From positions 1,772,001-1,836,000 of the forward strand of contig NZ_CP109603.1 in the NCBI RefSeq assembly GCF_025905425.1: 64,000 nucleotides of DNA, given 5' to 3'. The DNA is from Pseudomonas putida (GTDB lineage: Bacteria > Pseudomonadota > Gammaproteobacteria > Pseudomonadales > Pseudomonadaceae). Positions 1-11,052 of the stretch are shown here, one piece after another. Each line of letters starts with the position of its first letter. Position 1 is the first letter of the stretch. A program made the translations under genes and the position numbers. The notes under the pieces were generated by a model that saw nothing but the letters and a program-made list of their open reading frames with translations, did not search any database and was not told the DNA's origin.

Positions 1-1
1 G

Positions 2-1012
2 GCCTTGCTGGCCATCGTGCTGGCGGCGCTGGTGGCCATGCGTGGGCCGGACATGATCCGCCGTCTGAGCGCGGTGATCGCGCCCAGCCTGATCCTGATC
101 ATGCTGGCGCTGATGTACTTCATCTCCCGCCGCTACAGTTTCGGCGAACTGCTGGCCATGCCGCCCTTGCAGCCGCCGTTCGAGAACCCGCACGTCAACT
201 TCATGATCGCGGTCGAAATCAACATCGCCGCAGGTTTTTCGTGGTGGCCCTACATCGGCAACCTGTCGCGCCTGTGCAGCAACCAGCGTACGGCCTTCTG
301 GCCCAACCTGGTGGGCATCTTCGGCGCAGCTTCCCTGGGTGAGTCGGTCAGCCTGTTCGCCGCCACCACCCTGGGCAGCAGCGACCCCACGGCCTGGATG
401 CGGCTGGCCGGTGGCATGACGTTCGGCGTGATCGCCCTGAGTTTCCTGGCGCTGGCCAACCTGACCGGCATGGTCAACATCCTCTACACGGCGGTCATCG
501 GCCTGCGTCAGCTGGCGGGGGAGCGTTTGCGCAGCATGGGCTGGGGGGTACTGATCGGGCTGTTCTGCATCATTCCGGTGGTCATCGTGGTGTTCCTCCC
601 AGGCATCTACGACGGCTTCTTCATCTTCCTGGTGTGGACGTCGGCATTGAACAGCGCCCTGGCCGGCATCGGCATCGCCGATTACTTCTTCCTGCGCAAA
701 CAGCGCCTGAACCTGCGCCACCTGTATGCCGAGCAAAACGGCTCACCATTGCGTTATTGCAAAGGCTTCAACCCCATCGCGCTGCTGGCGCTGGTGGCAG
801 GTTTTGCCATCTACGTGGTGGTGTTCAACCCGCAGACCCTGGCCCATACCGACTTCTTCACCTTCGCCACCGCCTCGCTGCCGTCCTGCCTGCTGGCCGG
901 GCTGGTGCATTACGGCCTCACCCGCCTGCTGGCCACACGCCTGGGCTGGGGCGGCTACCCAAAGGGCAATGAACGCAACATCGAGGCCGCCGGCCTTCGC
1001 GTACAGGACTAG
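2..1012 (+). CDS. NCS1-family nucleobase/cation symporter, 5'-truncated by the window edge
   Basis: This inner-membrane permease enters the window already in frame, so its N-terminus lies outside and only about 336 residues are visible. The visible part is a run of hydrophobic helices, with a tryptophan-rich segment ([15 protein letters not shown]) and a late [21 protein letters not shown] segment typical of the cytosine/purine/allantoin (NCS1) transporters. Members take up nucleobases, hydantoins, allantoin or thiamine with a cation; the substrate cannot be read from this fragment. The stop codon is followed 4 bases later by the start of a GMC oxidoreductase, so the two are almost certainly co-transcribed and the permease may import that enzyme's substrate or a related compound (inference). 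Confidence 0.8.
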   Translation, partial: ALLAIVLAALVAMRGPDMIRRLSAVIAPSLILIMLALMYFISRRYSFGELLAMPPLQPPFENPHVNFMIAVEINIAAGFSWWPYIGNLSRLCSNQRTAFWPNLVGIFGAASLGESVSLFAATTLGSSDPTAWMRLAGGMTFGVIALSFLALANLTGMVNILYTAVIGLRQLAGERLRSMGWGVLIGLFCIIPVVIVVFLPGIYDGFFIFLVWTSALNSALAGIGIADYFFLRKQRLNLRHLYAEQNGSPLRYCKGFNPIALLALVAGFAIYVVVFNPQTLAHTDFFTFATASLPSCLLAGLVHYGLTRLLATRLGWGGYPKGNERNIEAAGLRVQD

Positions 1013-1016
1013 AACA

Positions 1017-2702
1017 ATGAAAAAACGATACGACTACATCATCATCGGCGCGGGCTCTGCCGGCTGCGTCCTGGCCAACCGCCTGACGGAAGATGCCGGC
1101 ACCTCGGTGCTGGTGCTGGAGTTCGGTGGCAGCGACCGCAGTGTGCTGATCCAGATGCCCAGTGCGTTCTCCTTGCCGATGAACACCAAGAAATACAACT
1201 GGCGCTACGAGACCGCCGCCGAAACACACCTGGACGGCCGCCGCCTGCACTGCCCAAGGGGCAAAGTGTTGGGGGGGTCGTCCTCGATCAACGGGCTGGT
1301 GTACATCCGTGGCCATGCTTGCGACTTCGATGAGTGGGAAAGCCTGGGCGCGAAGAACTGGAGCTATCGCAACTGCCTGCCGTACTTCAAGCGCGCCGAA
1401 AACTTCAAGTTTGGTGGCGACGACTATCGGGGTGGCGCAGGGCCGCTGGCCACCAACAATGGCAATAACATGCAGAACCCGCTGTACGGCGCCTGGGTGG
1501 AGGCCGGTGCCGAAGCCGGCTACATCAAGACCGCCGACTGCAATGGCTACATGCAGGAAGGCTTCGGCGCCATGCACATGACCGTGAAGGACGGGGTGCG
1601 CTGGTCCACCGCCAATGCCTACCTGCGCCCGGCCATGAGCCGGCCGAACCTGACTGTCGTCACCCATGCCATGACCCGGCGCCTTCTGCTCGATGGCAAA
1701 CGTGTGGTGGGCGTGGAGTACGACGAGGGCGGCCAGACCCACACGGTGCATTGCAACCGCGAGGTGTTGGTATCGTCCGGCCCGATCGGCTCGCCGCACC
1801 TGTTGCAGCGCTCGGGTATTGGCCCCGAGGCGGTGCTGAAAAAGGCCGGGATCAAGGTGCTTCACGACCTGCCAGGTGTGGGCGAGAACCTGCAGGACCA
1901 CTCGGAAATCTACATCCAGTACGCCTGCAAGGAGCCGGTAACGCTCAACGGCAAGATGAGCCTGCTGGGCAAGGCGATGATCGGCCTGCGCTGGTTGCTG
2001 TTCAAGGATGGCCTGGGTGCCAGTAACCACTTTGAGGCGGGTGGTTTCATCCGTTCGTCCAAGGGGCTGCGCTGGCCCGATATCCAGTTCCACTTCCTGC
2101 CGGCAGCCATGCGCTACGACGGTGACAAACCGTTCAAGGGACACGGTTTCATGGTGTTGACCGGGCCGAACAAACCCAAGAGCCGCGGGTATGTGCGGGC
2201 GCTGTCGGCCGACCCTTACCAGCATCCGGAAATCCGCTTCAACTACCTGCAAAGCGAGGAGGACCGCGAGGGCTTCCGCCGCTGCGTGCGCCTTACCCGC
2301 GAAATCATCGCCCAGCCGGCCATGGACCGCTTCCGGGGCGAGGAGCTGGCGCCTGGGCCGCAGGTGCAGACCGATGAGCAGATCGACGCCTTCGTGCGTG
2401 CCAACATGGAAAGCACCATGCACCCTTGCGGCTCGTGCCGCATGGGTGAGGACGACATGGCAGTGGTCGATTCCGCGCTGCGTGTGCATGGCCTGCAGGG
2501 GCTGCGGGTAATCGACTCATCGGTGTTCCCGAGCGAGCCCAACGGCAACCTCAACGCACCGACCATCATGCTGGCCGAGCGTGCCGCCGACCTGGTGCGC
2601 GGGCGCGAGCCGCTGGCGCCGGTCGATGTGCCGGTCGGGCTGGTGGAGGGGTGGGAAGAAGCACAGCGCAGCCGTGCACCGAGGCGCGAGGTTCGTGCGT
2701 GA
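1017..2702 (+). CDS. GMC-family FAD oxidoreductase, choline dehydrogenase-like
   Basis: This 561-residue flavoprotein oxidises an alcohol to an aldehyde, probably passing electrons to the respiratory chain. An N-terminal FAD-binding glycine motif GAGSAG lies at residues 11-16, followed by the GMC signature around [14 protein letters not shown]. The catalytic His is H469 (in [10 protein letters not shown]) and the partner Asn is N513 (in NGNLNAPT); the 44-residue spacing matches choline oxidase and dehydrogenase. The start is the ATG 4 bases after the permease stop; a longer frame upstream is the permease read out of frame. There is no betaine aldehyde dehydrogenase or BetI regulator beside it, so choline itself is not proven as substrate. 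The pairing with an NCS1 permease suggests another imported alcohol. The C-terminal tail is rich in Arg and weakly conserved. Confidence 0.85.
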   Translation: MKKRYDYIIIGAGSAGCVLANRLTEDAGTSVLVLEFGGSDRSVLIQMPSAFSLPMNTKKYNWRYETAAETHLDGRRLHCPRGKVLGGSSSINGLVYIRGHACDFDEWESLGAKNWSYRNCLPYFKRAENFKFGGDDYRGGAGPLATNNGNNMQNPLYGAWVEAGAEAGYIKTADCNGYMQEGFGAMHMTVKDGVRWSTANAYLRPAMSRPNLTVVTHAMTRRLLLDGKRVVGVEYDEGGQTHTVHCNREVLVSSGPIGSPHLLQRSGIGPEAVLKKAGIKVLHDLPGVGENLQDHSEIYIQYACKEPVTLNGKMSLLGKAMIGLRWLLFKDGLGASNHFEAGGFIRSSKGLRWPDIQFHFLPAAMRYDGDKPFKGHGFMVLTGPNKPKSRGYVRALSADPYQHPEIRFNYLQSEEDREGFRRCVRLTREIIAQPAMDRFRGEELAPGPQVQTDEQIDAFVRANMESTMHPCGSCRMGEDDMAVVDSALRVHGLQGLRVIDSSVFPSEPNGNLNAPTIMLAERAADLVRGREPLAPVDVPVGLVEGWEEAQRSRAPRREVRA

Positions 2703-2730
2703 TCAAGCGAGGGTGAGGCTACGCGGTGCC

Positions 2731-2815
2731 TGTGGGAGCGGGCTTGCCCGCGAACACCGGCGAAGCCGGTGCCATACACCGCGTGGCCTCATTCGCGGGC
2801 AAGCCCGCTCCCACA
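2731..2815. repeat. REP inverted pair (BIME-like)
   Basis: Two 24-base REP units face each other: TGTGGGAGCGGGCTTGCCCG... at 2731-2754 and its complement at 2792-2815. Between them is a small hairpin, CACCGGCGAAGCCGGTG, at 2756-2772. This is the standard P. putida-type extragenic palindrome. It sits just after the GMC oxidoreductase and probably limits read-through or protects the mRNA 3' end. Confidence 0.92.
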
Positions 2816-3031
2816 GAAATAGCGCTGGCCCCCCGGAGGGCTTGCTGAAGCCGCCTCGTTTGGACTGATAGCGCTCCATTGTAGTGATTTCGATACAGCA
2901 CAGGGCAGGGCACGGTATACGACGCTTTGGTGTCGTACACCGCGCCATTACCCCCACCGACTGGAGTGGCTTCATTACAGCAATAACAGTTAATACCCGC
3001 GCAAACTCCCGTATTCAGCGGCCTCTAGCCT

Positions 3032-3048
3032 TTGGCATAGACCTTGCT
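3032..3048 (+). promoter_or_regulatory. Sigma-54 (-24/-12) promoter for cycA
   Basis: TTGGCATAGACCTTGCT has GG at 3034-3035 and GC at 3046-3047 with exactly 10 bases between, matching the sigma-54 consensus TGGCAC-N5-TTGCW. It lies about 100 bases before the cycA start. A TACGAC/GTCGTA inverted repeat near 2919-2938 and an ACTGGAGTG word at 2960-2968, also found upstream of gcvH, are candidate activator sites. Confidence 0.75.
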
Positions 3049-3146
3049 CTTTCCCTTGTGTCCGGCCGGCTGTTCCAAGGCATGCCCGGTCAGAAAGTTG
3101 AACTTGTGACGTTATAAAAACAATTAAACTAGCAAGGTAAATAACA

Positions 3147-4571
3147 ATGAAAAACTTGCCGCAGGGTCACTGTCCGCCTGAGGGTGACACGCACGAACTC
3201 AAACGCAATCTGTCCAACCGCCACATCCAGTTGATCGCCATCGGCGGTGCGATTGGCACCGGCCTGTTCATGGGCTCTGGCAAGACCATCAGCCTGGCCG
3301 GCCCTTCCATCATCTTCGTCTACATGATCATCGGCTTCATGCTGTTCTTCGTCATGCGGGCGATGGGCGAATTGCTGCTGTCCAACTTGCAGTACAAGTC
3401 TTTCATCGATTTTTCGGCCGATCTGTTGGGGCCGTGGGCAGGGTTTTTCACCGGCTGGACCTACTGGTTCTGCTGGATTGTCACCGGCATTGCCGACGTT
3501 ATCGCCATCTCCGCCTATTCACAGTTCTGGTTCCCGGATATCCCCTTGTGGTTACCAGCACTGGCCTGCGTCGGCCTGTTGCTGTCGCTCAACCTGATGA
3601 CGGTGAAGATGTTCGGTGAGCTGGAATTCTGGTTCGCCATGATCAAGATCGTCGCCATCTGTGCCTTGGTCTGCACCGGCGTGTACATGGTGGCGGCGGC
3701 CTATCAGTCGCCAGCCGGCAACGTCGCCTCGCTGGCCAACCTGTGGAACGACGAGGGGATGTTCCCCCATGGCGCCATGGGCTTCTTCGCCGGCTTCCAG
3801 ATTGCGGTATTCGCCTTTGTCGGCATCGAGCTGGTCGGCACCACGGCGGCCGAGACCAAGAACCCGGAACGCAACCTGCCACGGGCGATCAACTCCATCC
3901 CGCTGCGCATCATCGTCTTTTACGTGCTTGCGCTGATTGCCATCATGGCCGTGACCCCGTGGCGCGATGTCGTGGCCAACAAGAGCCCCTTCGTCGAACT
4001 GTTCGTGTTGGCCGGGCTGCCAGCCGCCGCAGGGATTATCAACTTCGTGGTGCTGACTTCAGCGGCGTCGTCCGCCAACAGCGGCGTGTTCTCGACCAGC
4101 CGCATGCTCTATGGCTTGGCGGTGGAAGGTGATGCACCGGGCAGGTTCAGCGCGCTGTCGCGCCGCGCAGTGCCTTCCAACGGCCTGATCTTTTCCTGCG
4201 TGTGCCTCACTGCCGGTGCCCTGGTGATCTACCTGGTGCCGAACATGCTCGACGCCTTCACCCTGATCACCACGGTGTCGGCCCTGCTGTTCATGTTCGT
4301 CTGGTCGATCATCCTGCTGTCGTACCTGGCGTACCGCAAGCAGCGCGACCACCTGCACCGTGCGTCGAAATACAAGATGCCCGGCGGCACGGTCATGTGC
4401 TGGGTCTGCCTGGCGTTCTTCGCCTTCATCCTTGGCTTGCTGGCCCTGGAAGCGGACACCCGCATGGCGTTGTTCGCCGTGCCGGTGTGGTTTGCCGTGC
4501 TGTTCCTGTTCTACCGGTCCATCCGCCAGAAAAAACAGGAGCACAGCGCGTTGTCACTCGAAGCGGAGTGA
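3147..4571 (+). CDS. cycA: D-serine/D-alanine/glycine transporter CycA
   Basis: This 474-residue amino acid/proton symporter of the APC family imports glycine, D-alanine and D-serine across the inner membrane. The sequence follows E. coli CycA almost segment by segment: the N-terminal NRHIQLIAIGGAIGTGLF signature, GWTYWFCWIVTG, FAFVGIELVGTTAAET, and SAASSANSGVFSTSRML, with about 12 hydrophobic helices. It lies directly upstream of a GcsR-type regulator and a full glycine-cleavage operon and has its own sigma-54 promoter, so here its main cargo is very likely glycine. The start codon is the first ATG after a purine-rich AAGGTAA. Confidence 0.93.
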   Translation: MKNLPQGHCPPEGDTHELKRNLSNRHIQLIAIGGAIGTGLFMGSGKTISLAGPSIIFVYMIIGFMLFFVMRAMGELLLSNLQYKSFIDFSADLLGPWAGFFTGWTYWFCWIVTGIADVIAISAYSQFWFPDIPLWLPALACVGLLLSLNLMTVKMFGELEFWFAMIKIVAICALVCTGVYMVAAAYQSPAGNVASLANLWNDEGMFPHGAMGFFAGFQIAVFAFVGIELVGTTAAETKNPERNLPRAINSIPLRIIVFYVLALIAIMAVTPWRDVVANKSPFVELFVLAGLPAAAGIINFVVLTSAASSANSGVFSTSRMLYGLAVEGDAPGRFSALSRRAVPSNGLIFSCVCLTAGALVIYLVPNMLDAFTLITTVSALLFMFVWSIILLSYLAYRKQRDHLHRASKYKMPGGTVMCWVCLAFFAFILGLLALEADTRMALFAVPVWFAVLFLFYRSIRQKKQEHSALSLEAE

Positions 4572-4593
4572 CCACCACCTTCACGTTTCAACC

Positions 4594-4624
4594 AGGGGGG
4601 CAGCGCCGGGTGCGCTGTCCCCCT
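4594..4624 (+). terminator. Terminator-like hairpin after cycA
   Basis: AGGGGGGCAGCGC (4594-4606) pairs with GCGCTGTCCCCCT (4612-4624) around a 5-base loop, with one mismatch. It is followed by GTTGTCGTTT, only moderately T-rich. It lies between cycA and the regulator gene and would separate their transcripts. Confidence 0.6.
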
Positions 4625-4653
4625 GTTGTCGTTTCGCCAACCAGGGAATCACG

Positions 4654-6186
4654 ATGAGAATCCACGTCACCTTCATCGACCGCGTCGGCATCACCCAGGA
4701 AATCCTGGCACTGCTGGGGGCGCGCAACCTCAACCTGGACGCGGTGGAAATGATCCCGCCCAACGTCTACATCGACGCCCCGGCGCTGTCACAGGCGGTG
4801 CTGGACGAACTCCACGATGCGCTGTTGCGGGTGGTCGGTGTGCGGGCAGTCGAGCTGGTCGACTTTCTGCCTGGCCATCGCCGGCGCCTGCAATTGGAGG
4901 CGCTGCTGGCGGCGATGAGTGACCCGGTGCTGGCGGTGGACCCAGGCGGCCATGTGCTGCTGGCCAACCCCACCCTGGTCAGCCTCATCGGCCGCGAGCC
5001 GGCCGGTGAGCCGCTGTCGCGGTTGTTTGCCGAGGCGGACCTGGCCCAGACCTTGATCGACAAGGGCTTTCGCCTGCCCATGTGCGAGGTGGGCTTCCAG
5101 GGCCAGGCGCTGTTGCTGGAAGCCACGCCCATCAGCGGCGGTGCCGATGGCCTGGTGGGCGGCCTGCTCACCCTCTACCCGCCAAGCCGCATCGGCGAGC
5201 GCCTGGCGTCGTTGCTGCACGACCATACCGAAGGGCTGGAGGGGCTGCTCGGTGACTCTATAGCGCTCAAGGAACTCAAGGTGCGCCTGCACAAGGTGGC
5301 AGGCCTTGAGGCGCCACTGCTGATCCAGGGCGAGACGGGCACGGGCAAGGAGCTGGTGGCTCGTGCCTGCCACGCCCTCAGTGCCCGGCGCGATGCGTCG
5401 TTCCTGGCCCTTAACTGCGCCGCGCTGCCCGAGAGCCTGGCCGAAAGCGAACTGTTCGGCTACGCCGCCGGCGCCTTCACCGGCGCCCAGCGCGGCGGCA
5501 AACCAGGCCTGTTGGAGCTGGGCGATGGCGGTACGGTGTTCCTCGATGAAGTGGGGGAGATGTCGCCTTACCTGCAGGCCAAGCTGTTGCGTTTTCTCAA
5601 TGACGGCAGCTTCCGGCGGGTCGGTGGTGGCGGTGAGGTGCGGGTGAATGTACGGGTGGTCTGTGCGACCCACCGCAACCTTGAAAGCATGGTGGTCGAA
5701 GGCAGCTTTCGCGAAGACCTCTACTACCGCCTCAACGTGCTCAATCTGAAGGTGCCGCCCTTGCGCGAGCGCGGCAAGGACATCCTGCTGCTGGCCGAGT
5801 ACTTCCTGCGCCAGGCCTGCGCGCAGATACAGCGCTCGCCCTGCCGGCTGGCGCTGGCTACCCATCCGCTGCTGCTGGGCAACCGCTGGGCGGGCAACGT
5901 TCGCCAGTTGCAGAACGTGATTTTCCGCGCCGCCGCCATCAGCGAAGGGGAGGTGATCGACTGCGATGACCTGGAGCTGGCCGGCACCGCCTTGAGCAGC
6001 CAGCAGCCTGACGCCCAGGAGGTCACCAGCCTGGAAGCCGCCATGCAGGGGTTCGAAAAGACCCTGCTGGAGAAGCTGTATGCGACTTACCCCTCGACCC
6101 GGCAATTGGCCGCGCGCCTGCAGACCTCGCACACGGCTATCGGCCAGCGCTTGCGCAAATACGGCATCGCCACCCGGCCCTCGTAG
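4654..6186 (+). CDS. gcsR: TyrR/GcsR-type sigma-54 enhancer-binding activator
   Basis: This 510-residue cytoplasmic activator has an N-terminal ACT-like ligand domain (about 1-70), a PAS-like segment (about 78-180), and a sigma-54 AAA+ domain (about 195-430) with Walker A GETGTGKE from residue 227 and an intact GAFTGA loop (273-278) for contact with sigma-54. A Fis-type helix-turn-helix sits at the C-terminus (QLAARLQTSHTAIGQRLRKYG). In P. aeruginosa the TyrR-like GcsR, sited next to the glycine-cleavage operon, turns it on in response to glycine; position and domains fit that protein rather than PhhR, the phenylalanine regulator. The ATG at 4654 is chosen because the longer frame runs back through cycA. 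The perfect sigma-54 promoters before cycA and gcvH support the assignment. Confidence 0.85.
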   Translation: MRIHVTFIDRVGITQEILALLGARNLNLDAVEMIPPNVYIDAPALSQAVLDELHDALLRVVGVRAVELVDFLPGHRRRLQLEALLAAMSDPVLAVDPGGHVLLANPTLVSLIGREPAGEPLSRLFAEADLAQTLIDKGFRLPMCEVGFQGQALLLEATPISGGADGLVGGLLTLYPPSRIGERLASLLHDHTEGLEGLLGDSIALKELKVRLHKVAGLEAPLLIQGETGTGKELVARACHALSARRDASFLALNCAALPESLAESELFGYAAGAFTGAQRGGKPGLLELGDGGTVFLDEVGEMSPYLQAKLLRFLNDGSFRRVGGGGEVRVNVRVVCATHRNLESMVVEGSFREDLYYRLNVLNLKVPPLRERGKDILLLAEYFLRQACAQIQRSPCRLALATHPLLLGNRWAGNVRQLQNVIFRAAAISEGEVIDCDDLELAGTALSSQQPDAQEVTSLEAAMQGFEKTLLEKLYATYPSTRQLAARLQTSHTAIGQRLRKYGIATRPS

Positions 6187-6205
6187 TCAGCCTGGTGCCA
6201 ATACG

Positions 6206-6235
6206 TTCCACTGGAGTGAATGCACTCCAGTGGAA
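6206..6235. promoter_or_regulatory. Perfect 13-bp inverted repeat between gcsR and gcvH
   Basis: TTCCACTGGAGTG (6206-6218) and CACTCCAGTGGAA (6223-6235) are exact complements around an AATG spacer. No T-run follows, so it is not a classical terminator. It lies about 140-170 bases before the gcvH sigma-54 promoter, a normal distance for an enhancer site. The ACTGGAGTG core recurs upstream of the cycA promoter. It could also act as the gcsR 3'-end hairpin. Confidence 0.55.
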
Positions 6236-6375
6236 GGTGATCCCCGCATTCATTGGTGCGCCGCTTCAGGCGTATCTACCCGCGTGATGCGGTGGAGCTG
6301 TTTCGTTCCGCCAACACAGAGTGAACATGGCGCTTTAAATGGTTCAAGTCATTGAAATATAAGGGTTTGTTTAAG

Positions 6376-6392
6376 TTGGCATTACCCTTGCT
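6376..6392 (+). promoter_or_regulatory. Sigma-54 promoter of the glycine-cleavage operon
   Basis: TTGGCATTACCCTTGCT carries GG at 6378-6379 and GC at 6390-6391 separated by 10 bases, a near-ideal -24/-12 element. It is 55 bases before the gcvH ATG. CGTTCC half-sites at 6204-6209 and 6304-6309 resemble the right half of the site reported for GcsR in P. aeruginosa and are possible contacts. Confidence 0.85.
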
Positions 6393-6447
6393 CTGGTAGT
6401 TCTCAGTCCTGTACCGGGACCCACCTGATAACAAGAGAGGAAGACCC

Positions 6448-6825
6448 ATGAGCACGCTGCGTTTTACCCCTGAGCACGAATGGCTGCGTCTGGAAGCGAC
6501 TGGCGAGGTGACCGTCGGCATTACCACTTATGCCCAGGAGGCACTGGGTGATGTGGTGTTCGTGCAGTTGCCGGATCCGGGCGAGTACGGCGAGGGCAAT
6601 GAAGTCGCAGTGCTGGAATCGGTGAAGGCCGCCAGCAACATCAGCATGCCCCTGAACGGTACTGTGGTAGCGGTCAATCAGGCCCTGGCCGACGACCCGG
6701 AACTGGTCAACGCCTCGCCCATGCAGGACGGCTGGTTCTTCCGCATCCAGGTGGCCAACCTCGCCGACCTCGACACCTTGATGGACCAGGACGGCTACGA
6801 CCGCTTCCTGGCCGACAACGCCTGA
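6448..6825 (+). CDS. gcvH: Glycine cleavage system H protein
   Basis: This 125-residue lipoyl carrier shuttles the aminomethyl group between the P, T and L proteins of glycine cleavage. The sequence is of normal length. The lipoyl-lysine motif ESVKAAS gives the modified residue as K60, and the family N-terminus FTPEHEWLR and C-terminal GWFFRI are both present. A GAGAGG ribosome site precedes the ATG. It is the first gene of gcvH-gcvP-glyA-gcvT-lipA, driven by the sigma-54 promoter just upstream. The L protein (dihydrolipoyl dehydrogenase) is not in the window and must come from elsewhere in the genome. Confidence 0.96.
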   Translation: MSTLRFTPEHEWLRLEATGEVTVGITTYAQEALGDVVFVQLPDPGEYGEGNEVAVLESVKAASNISMPLNGTVVAVNQALADDPELVNASPMQDGWFFRIQVANLADLDTLMDQDGYDRFLADNA

Positions 6826-6839
6826 GCCAGGGTATCGAC

Positions 6840-9710
6840 ATGAACAACGCACCTGTCCCATTGACCACGGATAACGAGTTCATCGCCCGTCACATCGGCC
6901 CGCGCGAGCATGACATCGAGGCGATGCTGGCGCTGACCGGCCATGACACCCTGGACGCCCTGATCGACAGCGTCATCCCAGGCAGCATCAAAGGCACCAG
7001 CGTGCTGGCGCTGAGCAAAGGGCAGGGCGAAGCCGAGGCCCTGGCTGCGCTCAAGGCCATTGCCGCGAAGAACCAGCTGTTTCGCAACCACATCGGCCAA
7101 GGCTACTACCCGTGCCACACGCCTACGCCGATCCTGCGCAATCTGCTTGAAAACCCGGCCTGGTACACCGCCTATACGCCGTACCAGCCAGAGATTTCCC
7201 AAGGCCGCCTGGAAGCGCTGCTCAATTTCCAGACCCTGATCAGCGACCTCACCGGCATGCAGATCGCCAATGCCTCCTTGCTCGATGAGGCCACCGCCGC
7301 CGCCGAAGCCATGACCTTCTGCAAGCGCCTGGCAAAGAGCAAGGCACCGGCTTTTTTCGCCTCCCGCCATTGCCACCCGCAAACCCTCGACGTGCTGCGC
7401 ACCCGGGCCCAGCCGCTGGGCATCGAGGTGGTCATCGGTGATGAAGCCGAGCTGCAAGCGCAGAGCCTTGAGCAGTACTTCGGCCTGCTGCTGCAGTACC
7501 CCGCCAGTACTGGCGCCATCGTCGATCATCGCGCCCTGGTGCAGCGCGCCCATGCCGTCGGCGCGTTGGTGGCGGTGTCCGCCGACCTGCTGGCGCTGAC
7601 CTTGCTGACCCCGCCGGGCGAATTCGATGCCGACGTGGTACTGGGCAGTGCCCAGCGCTTCGGCGTGCCGCTGGGCTTTGGTGGCCCACACGCGGCGTAC
7701 TTTGCAACGCGCGATGCGTTCAAGCGCGACATGCCCGGCCGCCTGGTCGGTGTCTCCATCGACCGCTTCGGCAAGCCGGCGCTGCGCCTGGCCATGCAGA
7801 CCCGCGAGCAACACATTCGCCGCGAGAAGGCGACCAGCAACATCTGCACCGCGCAGGTGCTGCTGGCCAATATCGCCAGCATGTATGCGGTCTACCATGG
7901 CCCCGAGGGCCTGGCGCAGATCGCCCGGCGCGTACACCGCCTGACCGCGATTCTGGTGCAAGGGCTGTTGCAGCTCGGGCACACAGTGGAGCAGACGCAC
8001 TTCTTCGACACCGTCAGCGTGCTCACCGCACGGTCTGTAGCCGATGTGCTGGCCGCCGCCCGCGCCGCACAGCTGAACCTGCGCCTGCTTGACCACGCGC
8101 GGGCCGGCCTGTCGCTGGATGAAACCTGCGAACAGGCCAGCGTCGAGGCCTTGTGGCAGGTCTTCGCTGCCCCCGGCCAGGCGCTTCCTGACTTCGGTGC
8201 CCTGGCTGCTGAGGCTGCTGATTGCCTGCCTGCGCAACTGCTGCGTGAAACAGCGTTCCTTCAGCACCCGGTGTTCAACCGCTACCATTCAGAAACCGAG
8301 CTGATGCGCTACCTGCGGTGCCTGGCCGACAAGGACCTGGCCCTGGACCGCACCATGATCGCGCTGGGTTCGTGCACCATGAAACTCAACGCCGCCAGTG
8401 AGATGATCCCCATCACCTGGCCGGAGTTCGGCGCCCTGCACCCGTTTGCCCCGGCCGAACAGTCGCTCGGTTACCGGCAATTGACGGATGAGTTGCAGGC
8501 CATGCTCTGCGAGGCCACCGGCTACGACGCGATGTCGCTGCAGCCCAATGCCGGTTCACAGGGTGAATACGCAGGCCTCTTGGCCATCCGCGCCTACCAC
8601 GCCAGCCGCGGCGAAGCGGGCCGCGATGTCTGCCTGATTCCGTCGTCGGCCCACGGCACCAACCCGGCCACGGCGCAGATGGCCGGTATGCGTGTGGTGG
8701 TGGTCAACTGCGACGAGCGCGGCAACGTCGATGTGGCCGACCTGCAGGCCAAGGCCGAGCAGCACCGGGACCAGCTGGCCGCGCTGATGATCACCTACCC
8801 CTCGACCCATGGGGTGTTCGAAGAGGGCATCACCCGCATCTGCGACATCATCCATGAGCACGGTGGCCAGGTGTACCTGGACGGCGCCAACATGAACGCC
8901 ATGGTCGGCCTTTGCGCCCCAGGCAAGTTCGGCGGCGACGTGTCGCACCTGAACCTGCACAAGACCTTCTGCATTCCCCACGGCGGGGGTGGCCCAGGTG
9001 TCGGCCCCATTGGGGTCAAGGCGCACCTGGCGCCGTTCTTGCCGGGCCATGCGCATATGGCGCACAAAGAGGGCGCCGTCTGCGCGGCGCCTTATGGCAG
9101 TGCGAGCATTCTGCCGATCACCTGGATGTACATCCGCATGATGGGCGGGGAAGGGCTCAAGCGGGCATCGCAGCTGGCGATTCTAAGTGCCAACTACATC
9201 GCCCGCCGCCTGGAGGACCACTACCCGGTGCTGTACACCGGCGAGAATGGCCTGGTCGCCCACGAGTGCATCCTCGACCTGCGCCCGCTCAAGGACAGCA
9301 GCGGCATCAGCGTCGAGGACGTGGCCAAGCGCCTGATCGATTTTGGCTTCCATGCCCCGACCATGTCCTTCCCGGTGGCGGGCACGCTGATGGTCGAGCC
9401 GACCGAGAGCGAGTCCAGAGAAGAGCTCGACCGCTTCTGCGATGCCATGATCTGCATCCGTGAGGAAATCCGGGCCGTGGAAAACGGCACCCTCGACAAG
9501 CTCGACAACCCGCTGAAAAACGCACCGCATACCGCCAGCGAACTGGTGGGCGAATGGCCCCATCGCTATGGCCGGGAGCTGGCGGTGTACCCGCTGCAAG
9601 CGCTGCGCGAGAACAAGTACTGGCCGCCGGTGGGGCGCGTGGACAACGTCTACGGTGACCGCAACCTGGCCTGTGCCTGCCCGCCCATGTCGATCTACCA
9701 GGACGCCTGA
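6840..9710 (+). CDS. gcvP: Glycine dehydrogenase (decarboxylating), P protein
   Basis: This 956-residue PLP enzyme decarboxylates glycine and passes the remaining aminomethyl group to lipoyl-GcvH. It is the single-chain form, with the N-terminal half ([21 protein letters not shown]) fused to the catalytic C-terminal half. The PLP lysine is K708 in [18 protein letters not shown], and the glycine-rich loop follows at once. Length and motifs are those of intact gamma-proteobacterial GcvP. It starts 14 bases after gcvH, in the same operon. Confidence 0.96.
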   Translation: MNNAPVPLTTDNEFIARHIGPREHDIEAMLALTGHDTLDALIDSVIPGSIKGTSVLALSKGQGEAEALAALKAIAAKNQLFRNHIGQGYYPCHTPTPILRNLLENPAWYTAYTPYQPEISQGRLEALLNFQTLISDLTGMQIANASLLDEATAAAEAMTFCKRLAKSKAPAFFASRHCHPQTLDVLRTRAQPLGIEVVIGDEAELQAQSLEQYFGLLLQYPASTGAIVDHRALVQRAHAVGALVAVSADLLALTLLTPPGEFDADVVLGSAQRFGVPLGFGGPHAAYFATRDAFKRDMPGRLVGVSIDRFGKPALRLAMQTREQHIRREKATSNICTAQVLLANIASMYAVYHGPEGLAQIARRVHRLTAILVQGLLQLGHTVEQTHFFDTVSVLTARSVADVLAAARAAQLNLRLLDHARAGLSLDETCEQASVEALWQVFAAPGQALPDFGALAAEAADCLPAQLLRETAFLQHPVFNRYHSETELMRYLRCLADKDLALDRTMIALGSCTMKLNAASEMIPITWPEFGALHPFAPAEQSLGYRQLTDELQAMLCEATGYDAMSLQPNAGSQGEYAGLLAIRAYHASRGEAGRDVCLIPSSAHGTNPATAQMAGMRVVVVNCDERGNVDVADLQAKAEQHRDQLAALMITYPSTHGVFEEGITRICDIIHEHGGQVYLDGANMNAMVGLCAPGKFGGDVSHLNLHKTFCIPHGGGGPGVGPIGVKAHLAPFLPGHAHMAHKEGAVCAAPYGSASILPITWMYIRMMGGEGLKRASQLAILSANYIARRLEDHYPVLYTGENGLVAHECILDLRPLKDSSGISVEDVAKRLIDFGFHAPTMSFPVAGTLMVEPTESESREELDRFCDAMICIREEIRAVENGTLDKLDNPLKNAPHTASELVGEWPHRYGRELAVYPLQALRENKYWPPVGRVDNVYGDRNLACACPPMSIYQDA

Positions 9711-9716
9711 TCGCAC

Positions 9717-9739
9717 AGGCCCGGACCTGCTCCGGGCCT
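9717..9739 (+). terminator. Intercistronic hairpin between gcvP and glyA
   Basis: AGGCCCGGA (9717-9725) pairs exactly with TCCGGGCCT (9731-9739) around a 5-base loop. There is no T-tract. It lies in the 64-base gap inside the operon, so it probably tunes glyA relative to gcvP or marks an mRNA processing point rather than ending transcription. Confidence 0.45.
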
Positions 9740-9774
9740 TGCCTGCCCGCAAACAACAAGAAGGAAGCACCCAC

Positions 9775-11031
<1,257 letters not shown>

Positions 11032-11052
11032 ATCGGCTACGGGGAATCGTTC

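Noticed and set aside
918..2489. A 523-residue antisense frame over the GMC oxidoreductase
   Set aside because: His/Ala/Gly-rich low-complexity translation typical of the opposite strand of a GC-rich gene; the sense gene is clear.
2719..2975. Short frames across the REP region after the GMC oxidoreductase
   Set aside because: REP-derived peptide words (VGAGLPAN, FAGKPAPT) show they are translated repeats.
4360..4653. N-terminal extension of the GcsR-type regulator
   Set aside because: The extension overlaps cycA out of frame; the ATG at 4654 begins the ACT-like domain in the usual way.
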